Made by a program: the position numbers and the translations under genes
Shown: piece by piece, positions 1 to 9,790 of the stretch
Layout: every line of letters begins with the position of its first letter
Position numbering within the stretch: position 1 is the stretch's first letter
Notes under the pieces: model-generated
Databases searched by the model: none
What the model was told of the DNA's origin: nothing
What the model saw: the letters and a program-made list of their open reading frames with translations, nothing else
NCBI GenBank assembly: GCA_039105265.1
Contig: JAPFFF010000415.1
Location: forward strand, 1-23,242
Direction of reading: 5' to 3'
From: Tritrichomonas musculus
Taxonomy: Eukaryota > Parabasalia > Tritrichomonadida > Tritrichomonadidae
Length of the DNA: 23,242 nt

Positions 1-201
1 GCTATTTTAGATATAAATTTGATTAAAAATCAATTGATTGATAATGTTTATTTTTATATTAAAAACATTAAATTCTTCATAGTAATTATCAATTTTTAAA
101 TTATGGTCTAAATAAAAAAATCATTCATTATATATATTACTTTTCATTATATTGAAATGAATCATTTTCAAAATAAATATTTTTTAAAAAAACATGAAAT
201 A

Positions 202-663
202 AACTGAAACCAAAAACTCAGTAGCACTTCACTTTTTCTAAAAAAGTTTCATTATTTTTTTAGGATTTGAACAAGTTTTCTATCAATTATTAAGCTCAAA
301 TCAGCAATTTTCCGAAGGAAATCGGCTTATCTATGGTTAATACAATCTCATGACTACATTTTCCCCACCAAAACTCAAAGAACCTGATTTCATTCGATTT
401 CTAATATTGTGATCAAAATTAAAAATTTGTAGAAATTTTCAATCCCTTGGCCAAATACAATAGTTAGTCTATGCTGCTTATACCATTAACTCCTAGTTTA
501 TCTAATAATTAATAAAATAAATTTTTTTATTGAATTTTAACTTTTTGAAGCGACCAAAATCTCAGTAGCAATTATTTTCACTTTTTGAGATCTGAAAAAA
601 ATAATTTTATTGAAATATTTTTTTTTTCAGAGCTATCGTGCTACAGAGATTTTGGTTTCAGTT
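202..663. mobile_element. MITE-like element with 26-bp terminal inverted repeats and TA flanks
   Basis: The ends 202-227 and 638-663 are inverted copies of each other over 26 nt with two mismatches; the outer end reads AACTGAAACCAAAA. Each end is bordered by TA (200-201 and 664-665), the target duplication expected for Tc1/mariner-type insertion. A third, internal copy of the repeat (about 552-570, same orientation as the left end) makes 552-660 a nested foldback with the right end. The interior is somewhat richer in GC than the flanks but has no open frame for a transposase, so this would be a non-autonomous copy. Mariner elements are known in Trichomonas; linking this element to them rests only on the TA flanks. 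Confidence 0.6.
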
Positions 664-666
664 TAG

Positions 667-888
667 ATATTAATTTTCAACTTAAATATATAACTTATGG
701 AAAATATAAAATCAAGTAAGTATTTATGAGACGAAAAAGCACTTTTATCACAAATTAATGTTAATAAATAAAATGTTAAAAATATAAATTATAATATATT
801 CATATAAAACATGTCATATAAATATTTGTTTTTGATAATTGTCCGAGATATGCACTCATTATTATAAAAAATCATTTAATTTGTTTTT

Positions 889-929
<41 letters not shown>

Positions 930-2145
930 TAGAAATGATAAAGAATATCTACCAAAATATTTATACTTTGATGGATCAAATATGCCTGTTAATCATTAAA
1001 AAGGCTATTTTTTGATTTAAAAAATTAAATGTTGATTTGTGACAAAGTTTCAATGATATTTTAGGACAAAACAAATTCTTTTCTTGCAACTTTCAATAAT
1101 AATTTTTTAGATAGATTCAACAATAAACATTATATAGTATTTGTGAAAGAATTTACATTATGATATTAATTATTTGTTTAAAAGTAACTTTTAAAATGAA
1201 TCATTTTTTCATAATTTTAATATATACATATATTTTAAATGATTTCTTTTCAGCCTCTTAAAGTTTAAATCTTTTTATAAAAAAGCACCAGCACGGTTTA
1301 TTAAATAATAAAAGATAATCTAAAATAAATAAATATATCTTTTAGATATCTCTAAATTTGTCTGTTTAATCGTTATCTTCTTTTTTAAGTTATTATCTCA
1401 TTTACAGATCAGAATTTGGTAAATGTATTCTTAGAAAATTAATTATAATATTATAATGAAAATTTTCCTTTATATATAAAAGAGAAATTATATTTTTTAC
1501 TTTATATTCATTATTTTGAGTTGCCATGTTGAATTGCATCTTAATTTAGCTGATATAAAAAATAATTATTTTTTAAATTCTAGTTTTCAAAGGATTGAAA
1601 ACATGTTTCATTTGGCATATCAATATATTGGTGTATATAAACATTTTTAGATTTACTTTGAAATTAAAAAAAGGAAATTAAGGTTTTAGAAAAACTTTTC
1701 TTATTATTTAGAAATAATTCTAAAATCTTTTTGAGACAATTTTTCTGATTGACAATTCAAAAACTAATTCACATTATGATAGAAATATGTAAATATTCAA
1801 ATAATCTTTTGCTGATCAAAAATTACTAAATCAAAATGATGCTTTTGTATTCTATTGATCTTGGAGTTATTTATTTTTTTTGATTTCTATTTGAAAAAAT
1901 AATCTATTGCTTAGAAGTTGATAATAAAGTTCATAAAAAGCGGATATTAATAAAGAGATTCAATTACAGAATTATCCAATATACCAAATTACTTACTTTT
2001 TAATAATAATAAAAGTTGGCCTAAATGTTTTTTTTAAATTTATTACATGGCCAATAATTGAACCGAAACATTTTCAAAGGAAAAAAAAACAATAGTATTC
2101 AAAATAAGCATTTAGCTGTTTATCAGAAATTTTTAATCGAAAAAG
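667..2145. other. Gene-free AT-rich stretch with a 37-nt A run
   Basis: No ATG-started frame of useful size or RNA gene is seen. An uninterrupted run of 37 A lies at 890-926. The frame that opens at 2058 has a TTG rather than an ATG start and overlaps the surface-protein gene in another frame, so it is not called. Confidence 0.6.
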
Positions 2146-3435
2146 ATGAGGAGTACAATATGGGTTCTTTTCATGATATTCAAATTATCCTATCAAAGAA
2201 CGGTGCTTTACGAAACAATAAATTACAATGTACCAAAAGTTATTGATCAAGAATTAAACATTGGCGAAACAATTGAAATAACTTATAATGTTCAAAATTC
2301 CTTTATAATCATTATTGGAAATCCTAAGTTCTATATAAACATTGAATTTAATGGATATAAGTACCATTATTTGAAATCTGGTATTTATGCACTTGGTGAT
2401 AAAGGCAAAGCATATTATACTGCATTAGAAGCCGGAAAACACAAATTTCTAGCATGGAGCACAAGTTCCACTCACTGCATGCATATTGTTGCATATGGTA
2501 AACAAAATCATATTAAAACAAGGCCAATCAAACCAAGACCTTTTGCATTTGTTGAAACCGATCCAAATGTTAAAATGACTGTACAAGCTGATAAATTGAT
2601 CAGTGGTGATTGGGTTTTTCCATTTATCAATGGGAAATTTGAAGAATATGGAGCTGCACGACCATCATTTGATCTTGAAGTTGATTGTCTTGTTAAAGTT
2701 AATCAAGCAAATGGTAATGCTGTTGATGTAACAATAACATCAAATGGAAATTCCCAGTTTGATTATGGTGAATATGATGCCTCAGAATTGGCTGTTCCTT
2801 CAAATAGTGTTCCATTCATTTATATTGCAGAAAACAAAAAAGAGAATGCTCTAAACAATTTTTATGATCCATCTGAACAAGAACCACCAGATCAAACAAC
2901 AAGCACAGATTCCACATCTACTACAACTACATCATCGTCAACATCTACTGGTTCAACATCAGCTCCTTCTGATTCAACAAATACTGGTTCAACATCAGCT
3001 CCTACAGGTTCAACATCAGCTCCTTCTGATTCAACTTCTACTGGTTCAACATCAGCTCCTACTGGATCATCTAATACTGGTTCAACATCATCTCAAACTC
3101 ATTCACCTTCAAGTGGAATTCAAAAGCCTGATAATGGCGATGATAGTTCTGGAGAAGAAAAAGATGGTGGTCTTTCTACTGGAGAGTTGGCTGGTGTTGG
3201 AACAGGTGTTGCTGCAGGTGTAACAGGGATTATTGGATCTGCGTTTGGTATATATAAAAAAATCAAAAGTAAATCTGATAATTCAAAAGATGAAGATGAT
3301 GATGGGAAAAATGTAAACAAGAATGTGAATAATATTAACAATAACAATAATATTAATTTAAGTCTTAACATTTCAAGTGATCCTTCTAAAGGGAATTTTT
3401 TAATACAGCAAACACCTCCAGTTGAAGAAATTTGA
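2146..3435 (+). CDS. Putative type I surface protein with Ser/Thr-rich repeat stalk
   Basis: A 429-aa protein of no family I recognise. An in-frame TAA lies 9 nt upstream, so ATG 2146 is the first possible start. The N terminus has a short hydrophobic stretch (residues 5-12) that could be a weak signal peptide. Residues 20-230 look like a beta-rich ectodomain. Residues 250-320 are almost entirely Ser, Thr, Gly and Pro, built from repeats of GSTSAP type, as in a mucin-like, O-glycosylated stalk. Residues 344-370 form a Gly/Ala-rich membrane span with spaced glycines, followed by a KKIKSK stop-transfer cluster. The tail is acidic and then Asn-rich, with no kinase or clear sorting motif. The stop is TGA, with TAAA at 3453-3456. 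The likely site is the plasma membrane, with the stalk outside; function unknown. Confidence 0.75.
   Translation: MRSTIWVLFMIFKLSYQRTVLYETINYNVPKVIDQELNIGETIEITYNVQNSFIIIIGNPKFYINIEFNGYKYHYLKSGIYALGDKGKAYYTALEAGKHKFLAWSTSSTHCMHIVAYGKQNHIKTRPIKPRPFAFVETDPNVKMTVQADKLISGDWVFPFINGKFEEYGAARPSFDLEVDCLVKVNQANGNAVDVTITSNGNSQFDYGEYDASELAVPSNSVPFIYIAENKKENALNNFYDPSEQEPPDQTTSTDSTSTTTTSSSTSTGSTSAPSDSTNTGSTSAPTGSTSAPSDSTSTGSTSAPTGSSNTGSTSSQTHSPSSGIQKPDNGDDSSGEEKDGGLSTGELAGVGTGVAAGVTGIIGSAFGIYKKIKSKSDNSKDEDDDGKNVNKNVNNINNNNNINLSLNISSDPSKGNFLIQQTPPVEEI
2950..3093 (+). repeat. Coding minisatellite in the stalk
   Basis: The DNA word GGTTCAACATCA recurs at 2950, 2986, 3007, 3043 and 3079, giving spacings of 36, 21, 36 and 36 nt. 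All spacings are multiples of three, so copy-number change keeps the frame. The near identity at DNA level points to recent slippage or unequal exchange. Confidence 0.85.
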
Positions 3436-4402
3436 GCAAATATTTTACTTAATAAAAAAAAATTGATGAAATTTAAATATAAGTATTTTTTTATAAAGTA
3501 ACCTACTTTGTACTTTGACTTTATATCAAAAAATGAAGTTCAGGAACTTCATCTTTTATCATAAATGAAATAAATTTTTTTGAATTAGTTTTGATCGTTA
3601 TAATATTGAATATTTAATTGTTCATGTATTCATGATTAAGAAAAAAATTATGAAGAACAAATGCGTCAACAGTATTTATTTTCCGAAAGATTTATAAAGT
3701 GAATCCATTTACTAACTTTGAATGAAATGATAAACCTCTATATATTTTTAAGCTTTGACCAGATATCAAGTCAATTTTATCCAAAAAGCAAAAACGATCT
3801 AATAAGATATAATTGAAGCTTCTCTTCCATATTACTTCAAATGTTAAACTCAATCTCGAAAATGAAGATTAGTTTTTTTTGAAACAATTCATTTATATTT
3901 CATAAAGATCAAATGCCAAAAAAAGTTGTTATTAACCATTTGAATATCCTTCTTAAAGGGTTTTAGAGGCATATTCACATACAAAATAAGTATCTATTTA
4001 TTAAAAAAAAAATCTGCAGTTTTTTCAGTCATAATAGTAACATTTATTTGCTCTGCCAAATAAAAATAATTCATTCAAAAACTTAAATGTTATGCACAAA
4101 TATCAATTCAAAAAATATTTCATAAAAAATAAAATTTTATAAATATCTTTAAAATGATTTGCTGAAAACTTCATTATTACTTTTAAATATCGAAAATAAC
4201 TATAATTACATATATATTTCGGAAAAATCATTTGTAATCAGTATAAATAAAATTTTTTTTTTTGATGGTATTTAAATGACACTAAAAAAAAAGCATTTTC
4301 CTGATCCATAAAGTTATTATTTATTCTATTTATCTTCTAAATTTAGAAACAAACAAACAAAAATCATTTTTTAAAATTTATTTTTTATTATTTATAATTT
4401 AT
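3436..4402. other. Intergenic stretch between convergent gene ends
   Basis: It separates the 3' ends of the surface-protein gene and the acyltransferase gene. No coding frame is seen. The only structure noted is a perfect 9-bp stem with a 2-nt loop at 3533-3552 (ATGAAGTTC, then its complement), about 100 nt past the surface-protein stop. Confidence 0.6.
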
Positions 4403-5680
4403 CTACTGAACATATTTATATGTTGGGAAAGTTGGTGGGATGACCTTAAGTACGTTTGACTTGTGTTCCTTGAGCCATTGGTTTTGGAATTGACGGATAT
4501 CATTGAGTGTTTGTTCGAGTGTTCTTGAAGTATCAATGTTTTGCATTGCCCAAATTGTTGAAGCAGAAATTAATTCAGCTTCACGTGTGCTGCACTTAGA
4601 ACTATTGTAAATGAGACGGAATGTTGTATCATTTCTTCCATTTCCGACGATACTCCATGAAACTAACATGAGGTTGTGAGCATCAGATTGTTCGGTTTGA
4701 GAGTAACCTAAGTAAGCATCGGCGATAGGTCCACCGACCTTGATTGGGCCAACATTAGAGATTGCAAGACGCATTCCACGGAATCCTGGTCCAGATTTTC
4801 CTTCATATAAACTTCTCAAGAATGAGAAGCAGCTTCCATCGTTGAGTCTTGCTGTTAAACTTTCCCTGATCTTCTTTCCAATGGTTACCATAGTATCTTT
4901 AGGTGAAACTCGAGCAGTAACATCAACTAATGAGAAATTGCATGATTCATTCCAGTTTCTGTTGTTAGTATATCTTCTAAGATCAACCATAGCTGAAATA
5001 CCGAATTTCAAGCTATCTGAATTGTAAGCAACGATTGAAGCGTAGAAGTTTGAGAATATTGATTCGGTGAGACCTTTAACTTTCTTGGTTTGTGGATTGT
5101 AGCACTTAATTGAATCTGTTGGGAAGTGTGAAATGAATAAACGTGCGAATTGATCTGAGTTAACTCCGTGAATATCTTTAGAAATGAAGTTTGTTGTATG
5201 AGTATCGCAATAAAGAGGCTCTGCTGTATCCGGAGCATCTGCAATTTGTTGACTGAAAACAGTTTCAGCTGATGTTGGCATATCATTAACTAATGGAGTA
5301 TTGTTTCCTTTTGATAATTCTTCAATGATGAATTTCATGTAACCACCATCTCCGAGCATATGGTTGCAGTTGAAGACAATACTGTTATCGTTAACACCGA
5401 TTGCACCAAGTGCTATTGAGTATGGCCTAGTATGGCGCTTTAAGAAATAATGGCTAAGACGCTCATTGTCATCAATGTGTGGAACCTCATAAATTGGAAC
5501 TCCTTGTGGATTCTTGTAAAGAATCTTGCCATCTGTTCCAATTTGGAATGCTAAAACCTTTTTTGAAAGCAATTCTGCAATTGGTGCAACATCTTTAGGG
5601 TTATTTATTCTGAGAACAGTGCACATTTGGGTGCGTGCATTATAAAAGTAGTTATCAAATCCTATAACTGGCCTTATCAT
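4403..5680 (-). CDS. CoA-dependent acyltransferase, HxxxD superfamily
   Basis: A 425-aa protein of the chloramphenicol-acetyltransferase-like fold, the superfamily of condensation domains, PapA and alcohol O-acetyltransferases. The active-site motif is seen as NHMLGDG, with His107 and Asp111 as the expected catalytic pair. The structural motif VDLRRY (232-237) and a SNVG turn (308-311) fall where the superfamily has its DFGWG/DLR and channel-lining elements. The length fits a single two-lobed enzyme. There is no signal peptide or membrane span, so it is probably cytosolic. The acceptor (alcohol, amine or lipid) cannot be told from sequence. TCATTT lies 17 nt upstream of the ATG; the stop is TAG, with TAAA at 4398-4401. 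The coding sequence is clearly richer in GC than its flanks. Confidence 0.82.
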   Translation of the reverse strand: MIRPVIGFDNYFYNARTQMCTVLRINNPKDVAPIAELLSKKVLAFQIGTDGKILYKNPQGVPIYEVPHIDDNERLSHYFLKRHTRPYSIALGAIGVNDNSIVFNCNHMLGDGGYMKFIIEELSKGNNTPLVNDMPTSAETVFSQQIADAPDTAEPLYCDTHTTNFISKDIHGVNSDQFARLFISHFPTDSIKCYNPQTKKVKGLTESIFSNFYASIVAYNSDSLKFGISAMVDLRRYTNNRNWNESCNFSLVDVTARVSPKDTMVTIGKKIRESLTARLNDGSCFSFLRSLYEGKSGPGFRGMRLAISNVGPIKVGGPIADAYLGYSQTEQSDAHNLMLVSWSIVGNGRNDTTFRLIYNSSKCSTREAELISASTIWAMQNIDTSRTLEQTLNDIRQFQNQWLKEHKSNVLKVIPPTFPTYKYVQ

Positions 5681-5693
5681 AAGTTACAAATAA

Positions 5694-5699
5694 AAATGA
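5694..5699 (-). promoter_or_regulatory. Initiator-like TCATTT of the acyltransferase gene
   Basis: The minus-strand word TCATTT fits the trichomonad Initiator TCA(+1)Py(T/A). A start of transcription at its A would give a 5' UTR of 17 nt, within the short range usual for trichomonads. The word is short in AT-rich DNA, so position is the main support. Confidence 0.45.
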
Positions 5700-6637
5700 A
5701 ATGAGGATGTAATTATAAAATATATCTTTCTCATTTTTTCTGAATTTTTATTTATAGTACAATTCAAAATTCAATCATTATATGATCAGTATTTTATTAC
5801 AGGTTTGTATTAGCTTATTTTTATTAGCTTATTTTTATTATTATTCTATCACTTTATGATTTAATCATATTTGATGATTTATCAATTTAATCATTTAATT
5901 TTGAATGATAAAGGTTAACAATTATATACGACCGAACTTTTTCTGAAAAATATTAGATAGACAATTTTTTTAGCGGTGTTTTATTTTTAACATTTTCAAA
6001 AAAAAATTTATCTAATCAAGATAATTATTTTAAAATAAACGTTAAGTATTTTCTCATCAAAAGATACTTTACATTCTGATATAAGTGCTTATATACATGA
6101 AACCATAAAAAATTTGTAAAATTACCTTTTTGACGCTTAATTGAATTTTTGAAAGGTTATTATACAGAAAAAATTTTTTCAATAACGCTTTTTTTTATCG
6201 TCTATTAATCGACTTTTTATGACAGAAAAAATAATATGTAAACTATTTAAAATATAAAAACATTTTTTTGGAATTATCTTTGTTTCTTTTAGTAGAATAA
6301 TACTAATAAATAGTAAATAACAAAATTTAATCATCATAACAATATTATTTTAAAATAAAATAATATAATGAAATTATTTGATTATTTGATTATCTTTTAA
6401 TACTAAATCAACTTCCATCCAATCAACAATTAAATCAAATATTTAATATCATTTGTTATGCAAAATTAAAGTTTTGCATGTAGTTTAAAAAAATATAAAA
6501 AGAATTATTATCCGATATGATATAGATAATATTTTTAATAAAATATTTCAGCATATTAAACATCATATATATAATATAAAATATCAAGATTGAGTTTCTA
6601 TTTATTTCAAATTTACTTTTATTTGTTCTTCACTTTA
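5700..6637. other. AT-rich intergenic stretch
   Basis: It lies between the acyltransferase start and the 3' end of the kinase-like/helicase gene. Apart from the 14-nt tandem repeat and many A/T runs, no gene, RNA or clear site is seen. Confidence 0.55.
5810..5837. repeat. Two perfect tandem copies of a 14-nt unit
   Basis: TTAGCTTATTTTTA is present twice head to tail (5810-5823, 5824-5837). A simple recent duplication with no evident role. Confidence 0.7.
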
Positions 6638-9600
6638 TTAATAAATTATATCATCGATAGGAAGCGTGTCAAACTGATTTTTCTCAATGAAATTGAGTGG
6701 AATATTCAGTTGCTTTGTTGACAAGAAGCCTTTTAAAGCCAACTCGTCACCTGGATCAATAACAACAGTGAAACAAAGACCAGGATGTCCCAAGCGACCT
6801 ACTCTTTCAGCTCGGTTAAAATACGTAGCACGGTCAGGATATTGCTTCTTCTGCTGTGAGCTGTTTCTGCTATTGAAATTGAAGACTGACTTCCAAATGA
6901 TTGGCGTCTGATAATTAATGACAAGATTCAGATTTGGAATTTCAAGTCCGCGAGGCAACACGTCAGTTGCGATCAAGACTTTGAAATCATCATTTCTGAA
7001 TGCTTCAATGTTATTGTATCTCTTCTGTGGCGCCAGTTCCGAAGAGAATTGCTTGCATGAAATGTCATTCGAGCATAAAAATTCAAGCAATATTTTCACT
7101 TTTTCTTTAGAACGAGTGAAAATTATTATTTGGCCTTTCTTAACCATGCAAACAAGTTCAAGTATACAATCCAATGCTTCTTCTTCATTGTCAACTTTCG
7201 TGTACCAATGCTGCACTTTTTCATTCATGTTTTTGAGCCGAATTGTGGTGATGTTTCCTCGAAATGGCTTCAATGTTTCGGCAACAGAATTGGTGAAAGT
7301 TGACGTGAAGAATGAACAACGAGTATCCATCTTGATGTTTTTAATCAATTTAATTGCTGGACTGTAATTTTCACTATCTTTTTCAAATATTGAATCTGCT
7401 TCATCAAAAACAGCAAAATTCAAACTCGAAACGTTAATAGCTTTTTCTTTTATGTAGTACAAGAATGAAGCAGGCATTCCAAACAAGAGTTGGGTGTCAG
7501 AAGGAGGCTGTTTCATGTTGTCAATGCAAATTTCTCCCTTGAATTTCGTGTGCACATTCATCTTGTTGAAAAGATCAAATGTTTGCTGTGCCAGTTCTTG
7601 CGAATTGAGCATGCAAATCGCCTGCAAATTGTGGATTTCTGGATCTACACGAAGAAGCATTGCAACAATAAATGCAAGTGTTTTTCCCGATCCATTTTGA
7701 GACTGAATTAAAAGATCAGCTTTTTGCTCACTTAATAGTGGAATTGCATGCACTTGGGCATTCGAAGGCTTGTTGAATCCAATGTCAGAAATTGCTTGAA
7801 GAATTTGTGAAGAGTTTGGACCAACAATTATTTCATCAAATGATTTGTTTTCATTTTCAACCATTTCAATATCTCTGACTTGGTTTTCTAGTGGTTTGAA
7901 ATCAATGTCGTCTGAATCAATTCCTTCAATTTTAGATAAACTTTTTAAAAGATACAATTCACCGTCATTGCTGGTTGATGTATTAAGGTTGTGAAATGGC
8001 TTGTGCTGCTGATGACGAATACTTGTGGAAGCAAATTTTTTCTTGTTATTGGCATTAAATGATTTCGATGATGAAATCTTGAAATCATCTTTACCTTTTT
8101 TCAGCTTGTCTTTGCTAACAAAAGATTTCGCTGATGCAATTTTTAATTTATCGCTGCCTCTTCTTCGTTTTTCTTGTTCATTTGAAGGCTTCACTTGTGG
8201 TGCTTTTGATTCTTCATTATCTTCTGCATGCTTTTCTTGCTCCTTAAAGGTTTTAACTGGTGCTTGCAATTTTTGTGTATTTTTTGTTGATTCTTCTTGT
8301 TCATTTAAAGATTTAACTTGTATAGCTTTCATTTCATCATTATCTTTTGTTGTCTCTTCTTGTTCATTTAAAGATTTAACTTGTTGAGTTGTTATTTCAT
8401 CATTATCTTTTGTTGTCTCTTCTTGCTCATTTAATGATTTAACTTGTTGAGTTGTTATTTCATCATTATCTTTTGTTGGCTCTTCTTGCTCATTTAATGA
8501 TTTAATTGGAAGTGTTTGCATTTCTTCGTTATCTTTTTCAAGTTCTTCTTGTTCATTTATTTGTGGAGCTGTTATTTCTTCGTTATCTTTTGTTGGCTTG
8601 GGTTGTTCATTAAAGGATTCTACAGGTGGTGTTTGTAATTCTTCATTATCTTTTGCTTGCTTTTCTTCTTCATTAAAGGATTTCACCGATGCTGTTTTTA
8701 ATTCTTCATCATCTTTGGCTATTTCTTTTTGTTCACTAATGGACTGCTGTGCTTCTGTTTTTATTTCCTCGTTCTCTTTTTCTGGCAATTTTTTGATATT
8801 CATTTCATATTCATTCAATTTGTTTTCAATTTTCTCACTCTTTCCTTTCAATTTTTCAGTTGAATTAGAGTCATCGTTGATTTCAAATGCGTATGAAAGT
8901 ATCTCGCTGATGTCGGCATCTTCTAGATAATATTTGAATTCGCCTTCATTCCAATTGCTATCGTAAACCGAGCCTTCCTGGCTGAATGCCAGTCTATAGA
9001 AAATTTCCTCAAAAGTCGGACGATCAGACGGGTTGTCTGACCAGCACTTTTCAATCAACTTTTTCAATGAATCCTTAACGGGCACTGTGAATTCGGGACG
9101 ATATTTTTCTGACACAACTTTGTTATGGAAATCGAATGACGTCATCTGCTTGTTTTGAAATGCGGGAAAAGGGGTTGTGGCGGTTACAATTTCAAACATA
9201 ATCATTGAAAATGAGTAAACGTCTGATTTTCCATTCAACTGTTCACTTTTTATTGTCTCTGGCGCTGTGTATATTGAAGATGTATCTTGGAGTGAACAAT
9301 TTTTTGAGAGGTAAAAATCGGTTATTAGCGGTTTGTAATTTTCGTCTAATAAAATATTCTCTGGCTTAAGGTTTCCGTGAACAATATGGTGCCGATGAAG
9401 AAACATCATGCCACATGCTATTCCTATAAGAATTTTTTGAAGAGTTGTGTTACTAATTGATAGATCTGAAGTATTATTTTTTATATCTTGGAGAAGTTTT
9501 AAAAGAGAATCGTTTTTGGGAGGTTTCATTATAATTGTAACGTTATCTCCATTATCGAAATCTTTTAACGAATATCCAAATATTGGATATAATGAAGGAT

Positions 9601-9790
9601 GATAAATATGCAACATTGTTACGATTTTCCAGATAAAAATTTTCTTATTTATTCCTTCTTCATCATTAATGCATATTGTTTTTGCTAAAAATGTTTCTTT
9701 TGTTTTCATATTCTGAATTAATTTAGAGTTGGTAAAAGTACTGTTAGTTTTCAGTCTTTCAACTATTATATATTGATTTACGTCTATCAT
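6638..9790 (-). CDS. Kinase-like domain fused to a Dbp5/DDX19-like DEAD-box helicase
   Basis: One uninterrupted 1050-aa frame. Residues 1-270 have a TKL-like kinase fold: Lys37 in FLAK, HGN 138-140 where HRD is expected, KPEN 142-145, DFY 158-160 for DFG, APE 176-178, SDVYSF 189-194 and DRP 256-258. The glycine loop lacks its glycines, and the helix-C Glu seems to be Lys55, so this half is probably a pseudokinase. Residues 350-580 are an acidic, Gln/Lys-rich linker with 21-aa tandem repeats. Residues 650-1050 are a DEAD-box helicase: Q motif (F672, Q679), Walker A SQNGSGKT 697-704, DEAD 796-799, TST 829-831 for SAT, ATD 941-943, and RAERVGR 993-999 for RIGRTGR. The words around motif I and QAICMLNSQELA match the Dbp5/DDX19 (mRNA export) subfamily best. 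The stop TAA is followed by TAAA at 6634-6637. The start is the first ATG; no good Initiator is seen. Domain calls are firm; joint function is inference. Confidence 0.88.
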   Translation of the reverse strand: MIDVNQYIIVERLKTNSTFTNSKLIQNMKTKETFLAKTICINDEEGINKKIFIWKIVTMLHIYHPSLYPIFGYSLKDFDNGDNVTIIMKPPKNDSLLKLLQDIKNNTSDLSISNTTLQKILIGIACGMMFLHRHHIVHGNLKPENILLDENYKPLITDFYLSKNCSLQDTSSIYTAPETIKSEQLNGKSDVYSFSMIMFEIVTATTPFPAFQNKQMTSFDFHNKVVSEKYRPEFTVPVKDSLKKLIEKCWSDNPSDRPTFEEIFYRLAFSQEGSVYDSNWNEGEFKYYLEDADISEILSYAFEINDDSNSTEKLKGKSEKIENKLNEYEMNIKKLPEKENEEIKTEAQQSISEQKEIAKDDEELKTASVKSFNEEEKQAKDNEELQTPPVESFNEQPKPTKDNEEITAPQINEQEELEKDNEEMQTLPIKSLNEQEEPTKDNDEITTQQVKSLNEQEETTKDNDEITTQQVKSLNEQEETTKDNDEMKAIQVKSLNEQEESTKNTQKLQAPVKTFKEQEKHAEDNEESKAPQVKPSNEQEKRRRGSDKLKIASAKSFVSKDKLKKGKDDFKISSSKSFNANNKKKFASTSIRHQQHKPFHNLNTSTSNDGELYLLKSLSKIEGIDSDDIDFKPLENQVRDIEMVENENKSFDEIIVGPNSSQILQAISDIGFNKPSNAQVHAIPLLSEQKADLLIQSQNGSGKTLAFIVAMLLRVDPEIHNLQAICMLNSQELAQQTFDLFNKMNVHTKFKGEICIDNMKQPPSDTQLLFGMPASFLYYIKEKAINVSSLNFAVFDEADSIFEKDSENYSPAIKLIKNIKMDTRCSFFTSTFTNSVAETLKPFRGNITTIRLKNMNEKVQHWYTKVDNEEEALDCILELVCMVKKGQIIIFTRSKEKVKILLEFLCSNDISCKQFSSELAPQKRYNNIEAFRNDDFKVLIATDVLPRGLEIPNLNLVINYQTPIIWKSVFNFNSRNSSQQKKQYPDRATYFNRAERVGRLGHPGLCFTVVIDPGDELALKGFLSTKQLNIPLNFIEKNQFDTLPIDDIIY
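8051..8737 (-). repeat. Tandem repeat block in the kinase-like/helicase linker
   Basis: About ten units, degenerate at both ends, code for residues 352-580. The best-kept units (8255-8503) are 63 nt each and encode KSLNEQEE followed by TKDNDE and ITTQQV, 21 aa with few changes. The outer units keep only the spaced NEQE and KDNEE parts. The product should be a charged, flexible or helical spacer. Confidence 0.8.

Noticed and set aside
2058-2246. 62-aa frame overlapping the start of the surface-protein gene
   Set aside because: It opens with TTG, not ATG, overlaps the real frame and has no protein-like features.
8025-8387. 120-aa plus-strand frame rich in Ser, Cys and Phe
   Set aside because: It is the reverse shadow of the linker repeats in the kinase-like/helicase gene.
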